Shown here in pieces: positions 11,345-19,532 of a DNA stretch of 64,000 bases. The stretch comes from Candidatus Didemnitutus sp. (lineage in GTDB: Bacteria; Verrucomicrobiota; Verrucomicrobiia; Opitutales; Opitutaceae): positions 62,001 through 126,000 of the forward strand of contig JAGOQJ010000001.1 of the NCBI GenBank assembly GCA_017991595.1, read 5' to 3'. The notes under the pieces were generated by a model, which saw nothing but the letters and a program-made list of their open reading frames with translations, made no database searches and had not been told where the DNA came from. Both the position numbers and the translations under genes were made by a program. Within the stretch, counting starts at the first letter, position 1. Every line of letters begins with the position of its first letter.

Positions 11345-11725
11345 GAGGTAGCGGCGAGCGCGGAGCGAGCCGAGGTGCGGCTACTAGCTGGCGCTCGCGG
11401 CTACTTGGCCAAGCGGGCCGCGCAGGCAAGTGGCCCGCGAATCACGCGAATGGGCGCGAATGAAAAGTAAAAGGTAGCGGCGGTCGTCCCGACCGCCACG
11501 AACGGGTGATGGCCGTCAGGGACGACGGCCGCTACCGACAGAGGGCGCCTGCCTACGACAGAGGGCGCGAGCAAGCTCGCTGCCTACGGTGGAAGGGTGC
11601 GGTGGTCGGGATGACCGCCATTGCTGCAAGGTGGGGGCGCTTGTCCCAAGCGCCCTCGTTGGACGTGGATACGTGTGTCGTTCGTGAGCGGGAACTCAGG
11701 GCAGCTGAGGACAGCTGCCCCCACC
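11345..11725. repeat. Large cluster of hairpin repeats (A, B and C) between convergent genes
   Basis: The 590-bp gap 11221-11810 holds a terminator and then this array. A-like copy at 11345-11372; head-to-head A pair at 11473-11536, very similar to the pair at 8989-9060; C copy at 11564-11589 (GCGAGCAAGCTCGC then TGCCTACGG); inverted A copy at 11599-11622; B copy at 11630-11662; inverted B copy at 11689-11725 with stem GGCAGCTG-TCCT-CAGCTGCC on the minus strand. No coding gene is supported here. Confidence 0.85.
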
Positions 11726-11810
11726 ACCGGACGCGGCGAAGACTTCACCTCCCTCATTCGCGGCGATTCGCGTGATTCGCGGGAGGTCTTTCTTCGGGTG
11801 GGCTTGCCAC

Positions 11811-14800
11811 TCAGCGCGGCACGACGCGCAACCGCGCGAACTGCGCGGCGCCGCCGGCGGGCAGCGTGAGGCGCATCGGGCCGGTCTGCGCGTCGCTCAA
11901 GGTCGCGAAGTCCGTCCAAGTCGTCAGATCGGAGCTGAGTTGCACGATCACGTCGGCCATGCCGACGGACTCGGGTGCGCGGGTGAAGGTCAGTTCGATC
12001 ACGCCGTCCTGCGCGGTGAGTTGCGGCTGCAGCTGCGTGGTGTCGGCGGCCAGTGGGTCGCCGCCGAGCGCGAATTCCACGAGGTTGGGCAAGCCGTCGC
12101 CGTCGGGGTCGGCGGAAGCGAGGGCGGCGTTGCCGGTGAGGCCTTGCGCCGCGGCCCAGGTGGTGAAGGCGGGCGTGATGGCGAGCGAGCCGCGCGCACT
12201 GCCGGCGTAGTTGGCGTCGGTGATGGTGGCGGCGACCGCGTAGGTGCCGAAGGCGCTCGGGGGCGTGGTGCTGCCGTCGTAGGTGAGCGTGAAGGCGATG
12301 CCGGGCGGATTGGTGGTGACCTGCACGGGCTTCGCCGTGCCGTCGTAAACCTGGCGGAGGCCGGCGAGCGTCACGGTGGCGGCGGCCGGGGCGACGACGA
12401 GCGTGCCGTTGGCGCTGCCGGTGTAACCGGAGGCGGTGACCTGCGCGGCGACGGCGTAGCTGCCGGCATTCACCGGCGGCGTGGCACTGCCGTTGTAGAG
12501 CACGCTGGTGGCGAGCGCGGCGGGCTCGGTCGTCACGGTGACGGAGCGCGGCGTGCCGTCGTAGGTTTGCGCGAGATTCGAGAGCGTGACGGTCGCGGGT
12601 TGCGGCTGGCTTTCGCTGCCGGTGAGCGCGATGGTGTCGACCCACCAGCCGGTGCTCGTGGTGGAGTCGTCGGTCGCGAGCGACCAGCGGAAGCGCACGG
12701 ATTGCCCGGCGAAACGCGCGGTGTCGGTCAGCTTGAGCACGGTGAGGCCGAAGCTGCTGGCCGTGCCCGACCAGGCCGGCTTGCCGGCGAAGTCGGAGAC
12801 GGCGTCGGGATCGATCGTGAGGGTGTAGCCGTTGGTGTCGAACGTGGTGCCGGAGCCGCTGTCGCCGGCGCCGGTCCAGGTGCCGCCGTTGATCTGGTAT
12901 TCGAGGCGGCCGCCGTCCCAGTCGGTTTCGAGCGTGTAGCGGTGCCAGAAGCGCAGGGCGAGGTTGGTGGCGCCGGCGGGGATCGCCACGGTGGGCGAGA
13001 GCAGGGCCTGCGTCGTGCGCGTGCCGGGGCCGGCGGCGGTGGCGGAGCGGTTGGGGGTGTGCGAGCTGGTCGAGGTGAAGGTCCAACCGGTCGCGGTGCC
13101 GCGGATGGGTTGGTTGGACCAGCCGCTGGTGGTGGTGTCGAAGTTCGCGCTCCAGAGCGCGGACACGACGGTGAAGGCGGCGGGGAGGCTCGCGGTGGTC
13201 TCGCCGGTGGCGACGATGGTCCACGCGCCGGAGGCGGCGCCGGTGAGGTTGACGGTGGCGCGGAGCGTGCCGCCGACGAGCTGGAGGTTGGTGGCCACGA
13301 GGTCGGGCTGGCCGCTGCGGGTGAGACGCAGGTCGGTGACGGTGGAGAGCGCCGCGCCGCTGAGCGTGAGGGTGGCGGTTTCGCCGGAGATGCCGGTGTC
13401 GGGCGACACGGCCTGGAGCGCGAGCGTGGGCGGCGGCGGGGCTTCGGCGGCGGAGCCGGAGATGATGAGGCCGTAGTCCTGCGCGTTGTTGGCGAGCGTG
13501 CCTTGGAAGGTCACCACGGCGCGGTAAACGCCGGGCGTGCCGGGGTTGGCGAGGTAAACCTGTTCGACGTTGTCGGTGTTGTTCACGCCGGTCGTGGCGG
13601 GGAGCGCCATCGAGGCCTGCGTCCAGGTGCCGACGAAGGGCATGACGTAGGGCAGGTGCGTGGTGCCGGTGGGGCCGGTGATCTTCAGGTCGAGGTTGTT
13701 GCGGAGGCGGGCGGTGCGGGAATCGGCGCTGGTGGTGGAGGTGCCGGCGGGATCGGTCCAGCAAAGCGTGGCGCGGATGGGCGAGACGCCGTCCCAGATG
13801 AACTCGTGCGTGAGCGTGGTGATGGCGGTGTCGAGGCGCGCCTCGTTGATGTGGAGCTTGAGTGGGTTGGCGGCGTGGTCGCGGAGGAGATCAGCGGCGG
13901 CCTTGACGTTGATGAGGCCCCAGCCGTTGCGGTAGTCGGGGCCGGCGGTGCCGAGGTCGTCGGCGGTGTGGAGGAGCAACGCCTTCAGCGTGCTGGCGCG
14001 GAGCGCGGCGCCGGGGAACAACTGCCCGTAGAGTTGCACGAGCAGGGCGGCGGAGCCGGCGGCGCTGGGCGTCGCCATGCTCGTGCCGCCGTAGGTGTCG
14101 TAACTGGTGTTGGAGGTGGCGATGGAGGAGTAGAGGTCGTCGCCGTTGGCCACGAGGTCGGGCTTGATGCGGCCGTCGTCGGTGGGGCCCCAGGAGGAGA
14201 AGTCCGAGACGAGGGCCTTGGCGAGGTCGCGCTGGGTGCCGGTGAGGGCGTCGCTGGTGGAGCCGACGGTGACCACGTTCTTGCCGATGGCGTCGTAGGA
14301 GATGTTGTCGTAGCCGCCGCGGTAGAGGCCGTCGCCTTTCGGGTGCGAGGCGGAGTTGTAGGTGGTGTTGGTGCTCGAGTCGGGGTTGAGGCGCACGATG
14401 TCGCCGTTCTCGGGGTTGTCGGTGCCGTCGTTGCCCGCGGCACGGAAGACGAGGAGGTAGGGCGAACCGTAGGCGACCGCGTCGGTATCGCGCGCGGCGT
14501 CGTCGTATTGGCCGAAGTAGGAATCGCTGCCGCTCGTGCCGGTGCCGGTGCCATACCATTCCCAATCGTAGTCCGTCTCGCCGATCCATTCCCAGCCGGT
14601 GAGGCCGCCGTAGCTGTGGTTGGAGAGGTAGATTTTCGTCGTCTGCCCGCCGGCGGTGGCGGCGGCGGCGGTCATCTCGGCGTAATCCTCGTCCCAATCA
14701 TACGAATGGATCGTGGCGGCGGGCGCCATGCCGCGGGCCGCGGCATTCACGCCCGAGGCTGCGATGGTGCCGGCGACGTGCGTGCCGTGGTCGTCTTCGT

Positions 14801-15464
14801 CCGTGGCAGCATTCTTCTTGATCGCGCGGCCGCCGAATTCCTGGTGCGAGGTGCGCACGGAGCCGCCGTCCCACACGCCGACGATGACGCCGGAGCCGGT
14901 GAGCGCGGGGACCTCGGCGTGGAGTTGGGAAGCGCCGGAGCTGCGGGCGGCGTTGAGGTTGAGCGTGGTGCGGTAGAGCGGGCGGCCCTCGGCATCGAGG
15001 GCATAGACCTGTTGCACGCGGCCGTTGGGGAGCACGCGGCGCAGCTGCAGGCCCAGCTCGCGGGCGCGGTTCTCGGCGGCGGCGCGGCGTTCCTGTTGCA
15101 ACGCCCGCATCGCGGCGACGGTGCGTTCGCGCACGGCGGGATCGCTCAGGTCGCCGGCGGCTTCGAGGAGATCGGCCACGCGCGGCGGCGGCACCGGAGC
15201 GGCGGCGGTCGCGCTCGCGGGAGCGGGCGGCAGGGGCGGCGGCGTGCCGGGCGCGCCCGGGGCGGGCGTCGCGGAGCGCGCGGAGGCGAGCGCGGCCGCG
15301 GATGCGGCGGCGACGGCGGCCGGAGTGGAGGGCGGCGCGAGTTCGGCCGAGGGGCGGGACGCCGCGCGGCGCGGGGTGGCGGGGGAGGCGGGCGTGAACA
15401 GGAGCGTCAACGCACCCGCGACAACGAGCGCGAGGGCGGACAGGACGGCGGAGCGGGAGTGCAT
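11811..15464 (-). CDS. Secreted subtilisin-family (S8) serine protease with MBG repeats
   Basis: A 1217-residue exported protease. A signal/anchor segment lies at residues 7-24 and is followed by an Ala/Pro-rich propeptide region. The catalytic domain (about 185-480) has the full S8 set: D199 in GVWDGG, H226 in DHGTHVAGT, oxyanion N345 in AAGNDG and S462 in GGTSMATP. A beta-sandwich follows, with CWTDPAGTS-type motifs as in bacterial S8 proteases. Then come a jelly-roll-like segment and two or three MBG-type repeats (LSNLAQTYDGTPRSVTVTT and LAGLRQVYDGTAKPVQVTT). The last 100 or so residues (from FTTWAAAQGLTG, with DPDGDGLPNLVEFAL) resemble the C-termini of the nuclease at 19533 and the M23 protein at 49056. 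The start is ATG at 15464; an upstream in-frame extension has no signal-peptide character. Confidence 0.9.
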   Translation of the reverse strand: MHSRSAVLSALALVVAGALTLLFTPASPATPRRAASRPSAELAPPSTPAAVAAASAAALASARSATPAPGAPGTPPPLPPAPASATAAAPVPPPRVADLLEAAGDLSDPAVRERTVAAMRALQQERRAAAENRARELGLQLRRVLPNGRVQQVYALDAEGRPLYRTTLNLNAARSSGASQLHAEVPALTGSGVIVGVWDGGSVRTSHQEFGGRAIKKNAATDEDDHGTHVAGTIAASGVNAAARGMAPAATIHSYDWDEDYAEMTAAAATAGGQTTKIYLSNHSYGGLTGWEWIGETDYDWEWYGTGTGTSGSDSYFGQYDDAARDTDAVAYGSPYLLVFRAAGNDGTDNPENGDIVRLNPDSSTNTTYNSASHPKGDGLYRGGYDNISYDAIGKNVVTVGSTSDALTGTQRDLAKALVSDFSSWGPTDDGRIKPDLVANGDDLYSSIATSNTSYDTYGGTSMATPSAAGSAALLVQLYGQLFPGAALRASTLKALLLHTADDLGTAGPDYRNGWGLINVKAAADLLRDHAANPLKLHINEARLDTAITTLTHEFIWDGVSPIRATLCWTDPAGTSTTSADSRTARLRNNLDLKITGPTGTTHLPYVMPFVGTWTQASMALPATTGVNNTDNVEQVYLANPGTPGVYRAVVTFQGTLANNAQDYGLIISGSAAEAPPPPTLALQAVSPDTGISGETATLTLSGAALSTVTDLRLTRSGQPDLVATNLQLVGGTLRATVNLTGAASGAWTIVATGETTASLPAAFTVVSALWSANFDTTTSGWSNQPIRGTATGWTFTSTSSHTPNRSATAAGPGTRTTQALLSPTVAIPAGATNLALRFWHRYTLETDWDGGRLEYQINGGTWTGAGDSGSGTTFDTNGYTLTIDPDAVSDFAGKPAWSGTASSFGLTVLKLTDTARFAGQSVRFRWSLATDDSTTSTGWWVDTIALTGSESQPQPATVTLSNLAQTYDGTPRSVTVTTEPAALATSVLYNGSATPPVNAGSYAVAAQVTASGYTGSANGTLVVAPAAATVTLAGLRQVYDGTAKPVQVTTNPPGIAFTLTYDGSTTPPSAFGTYAVAATITDANYAGSARGSLAITPAFTTWAAAQGLTGNAALASADPDGDGLPNLVEFALGGDPLAADTTQLQPQLTAQDGVIELTFTRAPESVGMADVIVQLSSDLTTWTDFATLSDAQTGPMRLTLPAGGAAQFARLRVVPR

Positions 15465-15572
15465 CAGCGCCGCGCGTCGCGGGGGCGTCGCGCGGCATCC
15501 CGGCAAACTGCCGCAACACGCCCGGGCGGGAAAGCGCAAACACGCGGGGACGGTGACGGCACGGAAAAATAA

Positions 15573-15602
15573 AAAGCCCGCCGGGAAACCGGCGGGCCAG
15601 GG
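15573..15602 (-). terminator. Intrinsic terminator of the beta-strand-repeat PEP-CTERM gene
   Basis: On the minus strand CCCGCCGGTTTCCCGGCGGG is followed by CTTTTTATTTTT, about 30 bp past the stop codon at 15630. It is nearly identical to the terminator at 17594-17622. Confidence 0.9.
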
Positions 15603-15629
15603 GTCGTTCTTTACGGAAGAGGGATCGGC

Positions 15630-17408
15630 TCAGCGGCGCGCCTGACGGCGGCGGTGGACGCACACGCCCGCGAGCGCCAACGCGCCGAAGATCGCCGCGT
15701 AGGTCGAGGTCTCGGGGATGGCGGCCGCGGTCCACGACAGGACCATGTCTTGTCCGATGAGCGACGTGCCGAACGAACCGAGGCTGGCCCAACCGGATTG
15801 GTCGGAGGCGATGCCCAGTGCGGTGCCCGTGGTGCTGCCGCCGGCGGTGCTATAGATGACCGTCCAGGAACGATCGCTCGCCCAAAACGGATCGGCCGAT
15901 GGAGCGAAGCTGCCGAGCGAAAGCGCGAGCATGCCGCCGTTGAGGTTGATCGTGCCGGTGTTGGCGATCTGATCGAAATGGGTGCCGGCGTCGGCCGTGC
16001 TGAGCGCGCCGAGTTCCCAAGTTAAGGTGGAGTCGGAACTGAAGGTGAGCGTGCCGATGTTGTGGAGGATGCCGGGGCTGTTGCCGGCGTTGACATTGGC
16101 GCCGGCCGCGAGGTTGAGCGTGCCCGCCAATGTGCCCGTGCCCGTGATCGAGCCCGTCACGGCCGCGGCGTCGGTGCCCATCAGCGTGCCGCTGGCGCCG
16201 ATGTTGATGGCGTTGCCGACGGTGACGTAGCTGGCGGCGAGACTGAGGGTCCCTCCCGTGATGGATACCGCGCCGCTGCCGAGGGCGTTATTCGAGTAAG
16301 CGAGCACGGTGCCATCGGCAATGCTCATGCCTCCCGAAAACTCGTTGTTACCGGTCAATGTAATTGTGCCGCTCGTCGTCTTCGAGACGGCGCCAGTGCC
16401 GGAGAGATTCGCGTGGGCGCTGCCGGATTGTAGCTCGAATCCGATGCTGCTGCTCATCGTGCCGCCGCTGAGAGTGCCGCTGGAAAGGGTGATCTGTCCT
16501 TTCGTGTGGGAGTATCCGCTGAGATTGAGCGTGCCTCCGGAAACCGTCACGGACCCAGCGGCGCTGCCGAGCGCGCCGGCGATGTTGGCTCGCACGGTGC
16601 CGCCGAAGATGGTGGTTGCTCCCTCGTAACTGTTGACGGCGGTCAGATCGAGTTGGCCCGTCGCTCCCGAGGCTAGGTTCACGGTCAATCCGCCGTTGGA
16701 GATGACTCCGCCAAGCGTGTAGGATGCGTTGCCGCCGATGGTCAGGGTTCTCGTTGCTCCGCCGAAGTTCATCGCATTGCTGAACTTGAGAGTCGCGTTA
16801 ACGGGGTAAGAAGGTGCCCCGAGCTGAAAATCTCCTCCGACCGTAATCCCGCCCGCAAATTTACCGGACAAATCACGCCTGTCGTCCGATCCGATCGTTC
16901 CGCCATTAATCGTGAGGGATCCGTTGCCCAAGGCGTTTACGCCTCCGACGATCACCGTTCCCGCATTGAGAGTGAAGCCTCCCGGGTAAGCCGAGCCCGC
17001 CAGGAATAGAGTTCCGGCTCCCGTCTTGATGAATCCCGTGCCCGCGGTGGTCGCAATGGCCTGCGAGCCCAACCTCACCAGTCCGCCGCTGCCGACGTCG
17101 ATGGTCCTCACGTTTCCACCAGTCGCTAACGTGCCGCTCGCGCTGGTGAAATTCACCGTCACCCCACTCGCGACGGTGATGTTTCCGACGTTTATCGTGC
17201 TGCCCATGCCCGCGAAGCGGTAGGTGCCAGAGGTAAAATTGACGTTCTGGTTCGCTGTATAGGCTGAAACATAGCTCGGACCATCGGCTGAATTATTCCA
17301 GCGGGCGGTGCCCCAATTGCCGATTGCACTGGTGCTGGTGTAGGAGATCGGTTGTGCGCTGAGCGAGAGCGCACCAAGCGATAGAAAGACTAACAGGACT
17401 CGTTTCAT
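15630..17408 (-). CDS. PEP-CTERM-type protein with autotransporter-associated beta-strand repeats
   Basis: A 592-residue exported protein. The signal peptide MKRVLLVFLSLGALSLSAQ begins at ATG 17408; ten upstream in-frame residues are not signal-like. The body is Gly/Thr/Ser-rich with repeated units of the type G-T-L-x-L-x-G-x-N and G-A-G-T-L-F-L-A-G (about residues 100-440), typical of right-handed beta-helix or autotransporter-associated repeats. The tail is a sorting signal: ETSTYAAIFGALALAGV helix, then HRRRQARR. The canonical Pro-Glu-Pro is Pro-Glu-Thr here. Its last 90 bp and terminator nearly match those of the next gene. Base composition is visibly more AT-rich between 16.7 and 17.4 kb than in neighbouring genes. 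An exosortase is not in the window. Confidence 0.85.
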   Translation of the reverse strand: MKRVLLVFLSLGALSLSAQPISYTSTSAIGNWGTARWNNSADGPSYVSAYTANQNVNFTSGTYRFAGMGSTINVGNITVASGVTVNFTSASGTLATGGNVRTIDVGSGGLVRLGSQAIATTAGTGFIKTGAGTLFLAGSAYPGGFTLNAGTVIVGGVNALGNGSLTINGGTIGSDDRRDLSGKFAGGITVGGDFQLGAPSYPVNATLKFSNAMNFGGATRTLTIGGNASYTLGGVISNGGLTVNLASGATGQLDLTAVNSYEGATTIFGGTVRANIAGALGSAAGSVTVSGGTLNLSGYSHTKGQITLSSGTLSGGTMSSSIGFELQSGSAHANLSGTGAVSKTTSGTITLTGNNEFSGGMSIADGTVLAYSNNALGSGAVSITGGTLSLAASYVTVGNAINIGASGTLMGTDAAAVTGSITGTGTLAGTLNLAAGANVNAGNSPGILHNIGTLTFSSDSTLTWELGALSTADAGTHFDQIANTGTINLNGGMLALSLGSFAPSADPFWASDRSWTVIYSTAGGSTTGTALGIASDQSGWASLGSFGTSLIGQDMVLSWTAAAIPETSTYAAIFGALALAGVCVHRRRQARR

Positions 17409-17593
17409 CGTGGGTATAGGGTCACTTGGCCGAATCACTTTAATTCGACCTTAGCGTGGAGGACGAAAGGCCCTAGCAGTAATCTGGCCACAATCACGCA
17501 GCAATGTGCCGCGACGCCAAAAAATTACACCAGCGCACCTTCCGGCGGGCTGGAAGAATGTCCTTTGCCGCAGGAGCGCGTGCTTGAAATATA

Positions 17594-17622
17594 AAAAACC
17601 CGCCGGGGAAACCGGCGGGCCA
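17594..17622 (-). terminator. Intrinsic terminator of the 256-residue PEP-CTERM gene
   Basis: On the minus strand CCCGCCGGTTTCCCCGGCGGG (written as CCCGCCGG-TTTCC-CCGGCGGG) is followed by TTTTTTATATTT, about 30 bp beyond the stop codon at 17652. Near-duplicate of 15573-15602. Confidence 0.9.
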
Positions 17623-17651
17623 GTGGTCGTTCTTACGGAAAGGGAGGTGGC

Positions 17652-18422
17652 TCAGCGGCGCGCCTGACGGCGGCGGTGCACCACGACGCCCGCAAGCGCC
17701 AACGCGCCGAAGATAGCCGCGTAGGTCGAGGGCTCGGGGATGGCGGTGAGGGAGAAATTATCGATGCCTATTGCTTGCGCATTAGTGTTGCCTCCAGAGC
17801 CGACATACGACCAGCGAAGATAATAGTTTTCGCCGTTTTCAATGCTGAGGCCTGTCAAAGTTAAGGACTTCGCTGTAGTAAGCTCGGGGTTTGAAATCAC
17901 CGTGTTGCTCGCGTCACTTGCGAAATTCTGGCTTCCGCTCGACTGATTCGTCCAAGCCGAGGCGTTTGTGCTGGTTGATAGCGTTAGATCGAAGGCGCGT
18001 GTTCCCGAGCGGTATTTTTCATAATCAAAGCTGATGTTAAGCGATGATACGGTTGCGCCCGTATTGTTGGTGAACACGAAGTAGAGATAACGAGGGGACG
18101 TGAAAGAACCGCTCGTAAGAAAACCGATCGCGCGATCCGTCGACGAGGCAGTTATGCCGTCAGCAAAATTGTAATATCCGCCGCTTGAGGTTCCTGTGAG
18201 CGACCCGGTTCCGGTGTTTCCCGCCGCCAAAGTTGTCGCGGTAGCGAGCGACGTGTAGTTCGCTTGGTTGCTGAACGCCCAGCCTGTTGGCAAGCTAGCG
18301 GCCGCCAGCGAACCTAGTGTGTTGAAGTTTTGCGTGTAAGCTGAATTCAGCGTTGTGATCGACACCTGAGCGTAACTCGAAACGGTTAGGCCTAGTAGCA
18401 AAGCGATAAGCTTTAATTTCAT
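17652..18422 (-). CDS. PEP-CTERM sorting-domain protein
   Basis: A 256-residue exported protein of unknown function. The signal peptide MKLKLIALLLGLTVSSYAQ starts at ATG 18422. The mature part is Ser/Thr/Asn-rich, with a jelly-roll-like start (TLNSAYTQNFNTLGSLAAAS) seen in several PEP-CTERM proteins. The C-terminus is a canonical tripartite sorting signal: PEPSTYAAIFG, a hydrophobic helix GALALAGVVV and the basic end HRRRQARR. Codon use is more AT-rich than in the surrounding genes, while the 3' end returns to high GC because it is shared with the 15630 gene. Likely substrate of an exosortase encoded elsewhere (family knowledge). Confidence 0.85.
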   Translation of the reverse strand: MKLKLIALLLGLTVSSYAQVSITTLNSAYTQNFNTLGSLAAASLPTGWAFSNQANYTSLATATTLAAGNTGTGSLTGTSSGGYYNFADGITASSTDRAIGFLTSGSFTSPRYLYFVFTNNTGATVSSLNISFDYEKYRSGTRAFDLTLSTSTNASAWTNQSSGSQNFASDASNTVISNPELTTAKSLTLTGLSIENGENYYLRWSYVGSGGNTNAQAIGIDNFSLTAIPEPSTYAAIFGALALAGVVVHRRRQARR

Positions 18423-18632
18423 AAGGGGTAAGTGGAGAGTGCGAAGTGACTAGCAGCTCGCCCGCCAGAATCACGTCGTTTTTTGGCGCGACACATTCTT
18501 TTCACAGAAGGACCGCGGGTGCGCAGATGTTGCCAGCGGTTGGCGGAATTAGCGGCACTTGAAACGCAAATGTCACGGCTTGCGGCTTGCGCGTATGACG
18601 AGGGGTTTCCAGTCTGCGCCTCAGCCCCCCCT

Positions 18633-19460
18633 ATGACCAACACGCCTCGTTCGTTCGTTTGCACCGTCCTCCTCGCGGGATGCGCGCTCGTCTCGGCGCA
18701 TGCGCAATCCGTCTATGAACCGTTCTCCTACGTGAACGGTGACCCGCTGCCCGGGAAGATCCTCGGTGGATCCTACACCTGGGGTTTCCAAAATTCCGGC
18801 ACCGACGTCACGATCGCCAGCGGCAACCTCTCCGTGACCGGCCTCGCGGCTTCGACCGGCAGCTCGGCCTCGCTGCCCGGCGGCAATTTCAAGGAAGCGG
18901 TCCTGCCCTTCACGACCACGCCGGTGAGCAGCGGGACGATCTTCTACTCGTTTGCGTTCAAGCTCTCGAGTTTGCCGACGGCGACGACCTACAGCTTCGG
19001 TCTAAACAGCAACACGAATTTTGCGTCGACCATCTGGCTGCAGGCCAGCGGCGGCGGCTATCAGATCGGCCTCTCCAATCGCAGCAACAGCACGCCGGCG
19101 TATGACTCGACGGTGTTCGCGACGGGCACGACGGTGTTCATCGTGGGCAGCTACGAATTCGTCAGCGGCACGGCCAACGACGTCTCTAAGCTCTGGATCA
19201 ACCCGGCCTCCGCGACGTTCGACGATCTCGCGGTCCCGTCTGCGGCGCTCACCTCCACGGGCGGCACGGACATGACGAGCATCAACTCCTTCCTGATCCG
19301 CGGCGCCAGCGGCTCGCCGGCTGGCACCTTCGATGAGCTGCGCATCGGCACGACCTGGGCGTCGGTGACTCCGGTCCCCGAGCCCTCGACCTACGCCGCC
19401 ATCCTCGGAGCCCTCGCCCTCGCCGGCGTGGTGCTGCGTCGTCGCTCCCGTCTCGCCTGA
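18633..19460 (+). CDS. PEP-CTERM sorting-domain protein
   Basis: A 275-residue exported protein. The signal peptide MTNTPRSFVCTVLLAGCALVS with AHAQ cleavage site begins at ATG 18633; the frame is open upstream to 18483, but that part is not signal-like. The body looks like a concanavalin-like beta-sandwich (YEPFSYVNGDPLPG start, then alternating strands), a common layout in PEP-CTERM proteins, with no catalytic motif recognised. The tail is PEPSTYAAILG-ALALAGVVL-RRRSRLA. It is divergent from the 17652 gene and lies 72 bp upstream of the nuclease gene, so the two may be transcribed together. Confidence 0.85.
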   Translation: MTNTPRSFVCTVLLAGCALVSAHAQSVYEPFSYVNGDPLPGKILGGSYTWGFQNSGTDVTIASGNLSVTGLAASTGSSASLPGGNFKEAVLPFTTTPVSSGTIFYSFAFKLSSLPTATTYSFGLNSNTNFASTIWLQASGGGYQIGLSNRSNSTPAYDSTVFATGTTVFIVGSYEFVSGTANDVSKLWINPASATFDDLAVPSAALTSTGGTDMTSINSFLIRGASGSPAGTFDELRIGTTWASVTPVPEPSTYAAILGALALAGVVLRRRSRLA

Positions 19461-19491
19461 TCGTTTCCCTGTGGCCCGTCCGGGCCTGAAA

Positions 19492-19518
19492 CGCGCCGGC
19501 TCTCCCCGCGGCCGGCGC
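19492..19518 (+). terminator. GC hairpin between PEP-CTERM and nuclease genes
   Basis: GCGCCGGC pairs with GCCGGCGC around a short loop. No clear U-run follows, so it may attenuate rather than end transcription. Confidence 0.35.
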
Positions 19519-19532
19519 GAACGTCTTTTCCC

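Noticed and set aside
8904-11725. Hairpin repeat clusters as a CRISPR array
   Set aside because: Repeats vary, lie in both orientations and have irregular spacing, and there are no cas genes or uniform spacers.
11772-15572. A 1266-codon plus-strand frame opposite the subtilase gene
   Set aside because: The minus strand has the complete S8 triad, and the plus translation is a Gly/Val/Arg-rich shadow without domains.
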